This document shows positions 6,414-9,417 of a stretch of DNA of 9,417 nucleotides, piece after piece. How positions within the stretch are numbered: position 1 is the first letter of the stretch; every line of letters starts with the position of its first letter. The stretch is from the NCBI GenBank assembly GCA_964541525.1, contig CAZIQF010000042.1:1-9417 (forward strand), given 5' to 3'. A model generated the notes under the pieces. That model worked only from the letters and a program-made list of their open reading frames with translations, was not told the DNA's origin and did no database searches. The position numbers and the translations under genes are program-made. The stretch comes from UBA1737 sp964541525. GTDB lineage: Bacteria; Bacillota_I; Bacilli_A; ML615J-28; CAG-313.

Positions 6414-7277
6414 ATGGAAGAGTTTTTGCACTGGTTTCAAGGGAAAATGGTAACACCAACTTGGTTTGGTTGGTTTCATATACTTTGGCTTTGTTTAATG
6501 GTTGCAGAATGCGTCACAATTTACATATTTAGGAAAAAGATGTCAAAAAAGACAATAAATCTCATCATTCTTTGCACTGGCATCGCACTTATCATATTTG
6601 AAATTTATAAGCAAATTGTAATGAGTTTCCGTTATAATGGTGGAAACGGAAATTCTTATTGGAGATACCAATGGTACTCTTTTCCATTTCAATTTTGTTC
6701 AACACCTATGTATCTCATGGTTTTGGCGGGGATTTTACGCAAAGGAAAGGCATATGACTGCATAATGAGCTACCTTTCAACATTTGCATTGTTTGGCGGT
6801 CTTGTGGTTATGATTTATCCCGGAGATGTATTTACAACCACTATCGGCATAAATATACAAACAATGTTTTGGCATTCAAGCATGTTCTCTATCGGTTTCT
6901 TGATTTTGGCGACCAGAAGTGTAGAACTCAATCTAAAAACAATTCTTAAAGCATCAATAGTTTTTTGCATTATGCTTGCTTTGGCACTTATGATGAATAT
7001 TGCTTGGCACTATGGTGGCATAGATGAAACATTCAATATGTTCTCCATTAGCCCATACTACAAATGTCCATTGGCACTTCTCAATATAATCTATGACAAA
7101 GTACCATACATAATATTCTTGGCTATCTACATAATTGGTTTTATGCTTGCCGCAACATTAATGATGGCTACCGCAATATTGCTTGACAAACTTGAGAAAT
7201 CATTGCATACAAGAAAAATGTTCCCAGATGAAATTGCTGCACAAAAAGCAATCGAAATAATTAGAAGAGAATTATAA
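6414..7277 (+). CDS. YwaF/TMEM164-like (TIGR02206-type) integral membrane protein
   Basis: The 287-residue protein has about seven membrane segments, near residues 18-40, 47-68, 95-110, 118-136, 152-168, 178-198 and 230-255. Seen: FPFQFCST around C95, WHSS with H154, and NMFSISPYYKCPLALL (208-223). This layout (a polar N-terminal stretch, a PFQFCS motif, a single membrane His, and a late NxxF-PP/SP-PLxxL segment) matches the bacterial YwaF family (TIGR02206), related to animal TMEM164. Human TMEM164 has been described as a Cys-dependent acyltransferase acting on ether phospholipids; C95 and H154 are candidates for the matching residues, but that is inference. The ATG at 6414 is preceded by GAGGAG with 6-7 bases spacing and lies downstream of the promoter. 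The C-terminal tail (from about 258) is charged and cytoplasmic. The gene is single and ends against a convergent minus-strand gene. Confidence 0.8.
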   Translation: MEEFLHWFQGKMVTPTWFGWFHILWLCLMVAECVTIYIFRKKMSKKTINLIILCTGIALIIFEIYKQIVMSFRYNGGNGNSYWRYQWYSFPFQFCSTPMYLMVLAGILRKGKAYDCIMSYLSTFALFGGLVVMIYPGDVFTTTIGINIQTMFWHSSMFSIGFLILATRSVELNLKTILKASIVFCIMLALALMMNIAWHYGGIDETFNMFSISPYYKCPLALLNIIYDKVPYIIFLAIYIIGFMLAATLMMATAILLDKLEKSLHTRKMFPDEIAAQKAIEIIRREL

Positions 7278-7301
7278 TAATCAAAAAATATGGATATTAA
7301 C

Positions 7302-7335
7302 AAAAAAGAAGTAGAGAAATTTCTACTTCTTTTAT
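7302..7335. terminator. Bidirectional terminator between convergent genes
   Basis: AAAAGAAGTAGA (7304-7315) pairs perfectly with TCTACTTCTTTT (7322-7333) around a 6-base loop. A or T runs flank both sides, so it can stop transcription from both strands. The stop codon of the minus-strand gene (7334-7332) lies within the arm. It is 25 bases after the plus-strand stop. Confidence 0.85.
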
Positions 7336-7916
7336 TTTCGCTTCTTGTTTTCTTGCCTTACTCGCCCAATAACAAAATCTCCAACATTTGTGTCATTCGT
7401 CACAGTGGTTCCAGCACAAATATAAGTATCATCTGCAATGGTCACTGGTGCCACAATGTTGACATTACATCCAACAAAAACATTGTTTCCAATTTTTGAT
7501 TTTTGTTTGGTTTCCCCATTATAATTTGCAAACACAACTCCACAGCCGATATTCACATTTTCTCCAATCTCTGCATCTCCCACATACGACAAATGTGGAA
7601 CTTTTGTGCCATTTCCAATAAAACTGTTTTTGATTTCCACAAAAGCCCCAATTTTTACATTGTCTCCAAAAATACAATTTGGTCGGATATGAGCAAATGG
7701 TCCAATTTTACAACATTTACCCATTGATGTTTTCTCAATAATAGAATTGTCCACAACAGTTTTCTCACCAACCACAACATCTGTCAATCTGCTCCCAGCC
7801 TTGATTGTTGTGCCATCTCCAATAAAGCAATTCCCCAAAAGTTTAACATTGTCTTCGATCTTGATATTTTCACCAAGAATGACTGTCTTTTCAATTACTA
7901 CATTTTTTTCTTTCAT
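7332..7916 (-). CDS. Stand-alone acetyltransferase like the C-terminal domain of GlmU
   Basis: This 194-residue left-handed beta-helix protein is built of hexapeptide repeats through most of its length. It aligns with the C-terminal half of GlmU, which acetylates glucosamine-1-phosphate with acetyl-CoA on the way to UDP-GlcNAc for peptidoglycan. Residues matching the E. coli GlmU active site are all present: R78 (R333), K96 (K351), H108 (H363, catalytic base), Y111 (Y366), N122 (N377), N131-Y132 (N386-Y387) and K137 (K392). The stretch KVPHLSYVGDAEIGENVNIG is typical GlmU. The N-terminal uridylyltransferase half is absent, and the protein begins exactly at the helix with an ATG, so this is a separate gene and not a broken one. 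The usual GAG and NYDG motifs read GCG and NYNG. No good Shine-Dalgarno precedes the ATG. The true substrate could be another amino sugar, but the GlmU active site is intact. Confidence 0.88.
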   Translation of the reverse strand: MKEKNVVIEKTVILGENIKIEDNVKLLGNCFIGDGTTIKAGSRLTDVVVGEKTVVDNSIIEKTSMGKCCKIGPFAHIRPNCIFGDNVKIGAFVEIKNSFIGNGTKVPHLSYVGDAEIGENVNIGCGVVFANYNGETKQKSKIGNNVFVGCNVNIVAPVTIADDTYICAGTTVTNDTNVGDFVIGRVRQENKKRK

Positions 7917-7951
7917 AGCACTTTATATGAACAAAATCACATAAATGTCAA
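7917..7951 (-). promoter_or_regulatory. Promoter giving a leaderless or near-leaderless mRNA
   Basis: On the minus strand, a perfect TTGACA (7951-7946) and TATAAA (7927-7922) are 18 bases apart. Only 5 bases (GTGCT) separate the -10 box from the ATG at 7916, so transcription should start at or within 1-2 bases of the start codon. There is no GGAGG here, unlike most other genes in the window. The promoter lies in the 40-base gap after the upstream gene. Confidence 0.65.
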
Positions 7952-7956
7952 AAAAA

Positions 7957-8259
7957 TTAAAGTGCCGTTTTCATTTTGCTTTCAAATTGATTTTTCATTG
8001 AAATATATTTGTCCAAAGTTGAGAGCAAATATCTCTCCTTTGCATCACTGTCCAAAACTCTGAAGACTTTGTCGTCAATAAGATATTTCATAGGGTTTGT
8101 CACAACTTCATCTTGTGCCAACAACTTCTCTACTTTACCTCTAAATTCTTCATCATCATTTGAAATAATTTTGATTTTCGCAGTGCAGACATTTTCTCTA
8201 CCGACCAATCTTCTCTTAGCCTTTTGTGCAAAGCATTTCAAAACATCATTATTACTCAT
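7957..8259 (-). CDS. Hypothetical protein of 100 residues
   Basis: A soluble, mostly helical, charged protein. The N-terminus is basic (QKAKRRLVGREN, 12-23) and holds C9 and C25; the middle is acidic (NDDEEFRGKVEKLL, 34-47); the C-terminal half has NPMKYLIDDKVFRVLDSDAKERYLL (split here as NPMKYLIDDK at 55-64 and LDSDAKERYLL at 69-79). There are no membrane segments or signal peptide. I do not recognise the family and give no function. The ATG start is well supported by AAGGAGG (8269-8263) 4 bases upstream. It lies upstream of the GlmU-like gene on the same strand with a 40-base gap, so read-through from its promoter could also reach that gene. Conserved-looking composition and codon use like its neighbours argue that it is real. 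Confidence 0.8.
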   Translation of the reverse strand: MSNNDVLKCFAQKAKRRLVGRENVCTAKIKIISNDDEEFRGKVEKLLAQDEVVTNPMKYLIDDKVFRVLDSDAKERYLLSTLDKYISMKNQFESKMKTAL

Positions 8260-8283
8260 AAAACCTCCTTTATGTACATGAAG

Positions 8284-8312
8284 ATTTTACGATAAATAGT
8301 GACATTTTGCAA
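8284..8312 (-). promoter_or_regulatory. Promoter of the 100-residue hypothetical protein gene
   Basis: On the minus strand, TTGCAA (8312-8307) and TAAAAT (8289-8284) are 17 bases apart, matching 4 and 5 of 6 consensus bases. The ATG lies 24 bases beyond the -10 with the ribosome binding site between. Another TTGACA further up (8373-8368) has no -10 at a workable distance. Confidence 0.5.
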
Positions 8313-8404
8313 AGAAAAAACTTTCCTAATATTTCTATTATTGTCGAATAAAGTCTATTATAAAATGTCAAATTTAGATTTGAAATTGTCTTTATAGTTT
8401 CAAC

Positions 8405-8437
8405 AAAAAATGCCTTACAGATTCTGTAAAGCATTTT
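8405..8437. terminator. Rho-independent terminator after the small ORF
   Basis: AAAAAATGC and GCATTTTT arms enclose TTACAG (8415-8420) paired with CTGTAA (8424-8429) with a 3-base loop and one C-A mismatch. On the minus strand it ends with a run of T and lies about 20 bases after the small ORF stop. The T run on the plus strand is also present. Confidence 0.8.
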
Positions 8438-8457
8438 TATTCAACATTTTTTAGCAA

Positions 8458-8550
8458 TTAGTTTTCTTCGTTTTTAACACTTTTCAAGGTGACTTTGTTT
8501 ATTTCTTCAATTTTTTCTTCTATCATTTTCACAAATTCTGCTTTTTTCAT
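8458..8550 (-). CDS. Small ORF of 30 residues, second gene of the WG-like operon
   Basis: It encodes an amphipathic, highly charged peptide (MKKAEFVKMIEEKIEEINK, then VTLKSVKNEEN) that probably forms one helix. AAGGAG is 7-8 bases before the ATG, the gene starts 11 bases after the stop of the 177-residue gene, and a strong terminator follows it directly. This position, between a gene and its operon terminator, supports real translation. No membrane segment or signal. Function unknown. It might instead be the start of a gene lost to truncation. Confidence 0.55.
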   Translation of the reverse strand: MKKAEFVKMIEEKIEEINKVTLKSVKNEEN

Positions 8551-8561
8551 ACAACAACTCC

Positions 8562-9095
8562 TTAAATGTCAAATTTTTTTATTTTATCTTTAAGCTCTGT
8601 CTTTTTTTTCTCGTTTTCTTGTCGTTCTCTATCTTGCTCAGCGATTGTCGTAAGTTCTTTTTCTTTTTTCTCTTTAATTTGTGTCAAAAACTCTTCACAA
8701 TATTTCGCGTAGTCATCAATGACATCTGCTTTATCTTCAATAGGTTGCAACAATGCTTCTTTTACTTTCAAAACTGCACCAGCAATAAAATCTTTATCTC
8801 TGAAATCTTCTGTTTTAAGCTCCAAAAACTTGACTGGTTCTCTATAAATTCCTTTCAAGATTTCAGCTTGTTTTTCTGTGAACATCCTTCTATCTTTATC
8901 AACCCACATCCATTTTCCATCTTGCAATTGAACCTTTGACAATCCTTCGACAAAATCAAATGCTTCTATAAAAACTTGGTCCCAATATTCTCCATTTGTA
9001 TCTTTAAAAATATATGCACCAATAAAAACATTCTCACCATCAATAGTGGCACTACATCTAGTTGGTACAATTTCTGGATATTTGTCTTTTACCAT
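8562..9095 (-). CDS. Hypothetical protein with one WG-like repeat and a C-terminal coiled coil
   Basis: The 177-residue soluble protein has three parts. Residues 1-40 are beta-rich (ATIDGENVFIGAYIF). Residues 42-72 (FIEAFDFVEGLSKVQLQDG, then KWMWVDKDRRMF) resemble one WG beta-hairpin repeat, with the EGLSKVQ...GKW-WVDK pattern of that family. From about 136 to the end runs a charged helix rich in K, E and Q, probably a coiled coil. WG repeats usually come in arrays, so a single one is unusual and the match is tentative. No signal peptide is seen, so it should be cytoplasmic. The ATG is fixed by an in-frame TAA three codons upstream; GGAGG is 11 bases before it, a longish spacing. It is first in a two-gene operon with the 30-residue ORF. 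Function unknown. Confidence 0.75.
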   Translation of the reverse strand: MVKDKYPEIVPTRCSATIDGENVFIGAYIFKDTNGEYWDQVFIEAFDFVEGLSKVQLQDGKWMWVDKDRRMFTEKQAEILKGIYREPVKFLELKTEDFRDKDFIAGAVLKVKEALLQPIEDKADVIDDYAKYCEEFLTQIKEKKEKELTTIAEQDRERQENEKKKTELKDKIKKFDI

Positions 9096-9123
9096 TTCTC
9101 TTTAATCCTCCTTATTTTGATAA

Positions 9124-9152
9124 AGTATAGCATAGAAAAGATAGTTTGTCAA
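9124..9152 (-). promoter_or_regulatory. Promoter of the WG-like gene and small ORF
   Basis: On the minus strand, a perfect TTGACA (9152-9147) and TATACT (9129-9124) are 17 bases apart, with TGC before the -10. It lies downstream of the 16S terminator, so these genes do not depend on rRNA transcription. Confidence 0.85.
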
Positions 9153-9237
9153 CACCATAAACTTAAGAATTTTGTGCCTAGATGATTTTAACAATCTTAA
9201 ACATTGCAAACGAAAAATCTTTCAAGCAAAAAACAAT

Positions 9238-9262
9238 AAAAAAAACAGAGATGTTACTCTCT
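9238..9262 (-). terminator. Rho-independent terminator downstream of 16S rRNA
   Basis: CAGAGA (9262-9257 read on the minus strand) pairs with TCTCTG (9250-9245) around a 6-base loop and is followed by seven or more T on the minus strand (9244-9238). It lies about 105 bases beyond the 16S 3' end, where a 16S-23S spacer would normally continue. Confidence 0.8.
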
Positions 9263-9292
9263 GCTTTCTTTATTAATTAAATAGTTTTGTTT

Positions 9293-9346
9293 GAACAGTT
9301 ATCTTGTTCCTGTGACCTATCGTCACTCTTGAGAACTTTCGTCCTC
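9293..9346 (-). other. Three small hairpins in the 16S rRNA 3' trailer
   Basis: Reading away from 16S on the minus strand there are GAGGAC/GTTCTC around a GAAA loop (9346-9331), GTGAC/GTCAC around 5 bases (9326-9312), and GAACA/TGTTC around 7 bases (9309-9293). They sit close together between the 16S end and the terminator, so the precursor trailer is structured. They may guide 3' end processing. Confidence 0.5.
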
Positions 9347-9364
9347 TCATCGACATCTCTCTTT

Positions 9365-9417
<53 letters not shown>

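Noticed and set aside
7290..8281. Plus-strand open frames opposite the GlmU-like and 100-residue genes
   Set aside because: They are shadows of hexapeptide-repeat and charged coding sequence on the minus strand; the minus-strand proteins have family motifs or strong ribosome binding sites.

Overview
The window looks like a fragment of an AT-rich, low-GC Gram-positive genome, probably an uncultured Firmicutes-type lineage (Clostridia- or Bacilli-like). The signs are low GC by eye, strong GGAGG ribosome binding sites that match a CCTCC anti-Shine-Dalgarno at the end of the 16S rRNA, textbook TTGACA/TATAAT promoters with 17-base spacers (often with an extended -10), TAA stops in the complete genes, and TGG as the Trp codon. 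The genus cannot be named from this. The window starts inside one gene and stops inside 16S rRNA, as metagenomic contigs often do.

Layout. 1-3264 (minus) holds the first 1088 codons of a very large DUF4011-type superfamily 1 helicase that runs off the left edge. 3265-3675 holds its promoter, what looks like a frameshifted gene remnant, and the promoter and structured leader of a lone tRNA-Ile(GAT), which ends at a strong terminator. 3940-5391 (plus) is a divergent GH77 4-alpha-glucanotransferase (malQ-like) with its own promoter. 5564-6031 (plus) is a small four-helix membrane protein whose promoter has a run of eight C between the -35 and -10 boxes, a classic layout for phase variation. 6414-7277 (plus) is a YwaF/TMEM164-like seven-helix membrane protein. 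It converges on a minus-strand set across a shared bidirectional terminator.

The minus-strand set, in order of transcription from the right edge, is: the 3' end of 16S rRNA with a structured trailer and terminator; a 177-residue protein with one WG-like repeat; a 30-residue small ORF and terminator; a 100-residue hypothetical protein; and a stand-alone acetyltransferase matching only the C-terminal half of GlmU. The GlmU-like gene has a promoter placed so that its mRNA would be leaderless or nearly so.

How the parts relate. The genes do not form one pathway; most have their own promoter and terminator. The most notable points are the candidate phase-variable promoter, the 16S gene that ends at a terminator with no 23S behind it (plus a tRNA-Ile(GAT) living elsewhere, consistent with a broken-up rRNA operon), the detached GlmU acetyltransferase with its leaderless promoter, and the DUF4011 helicase, a type seen in some antiphage systems. 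No CRISPR array, insertion sequence or origin was seen.
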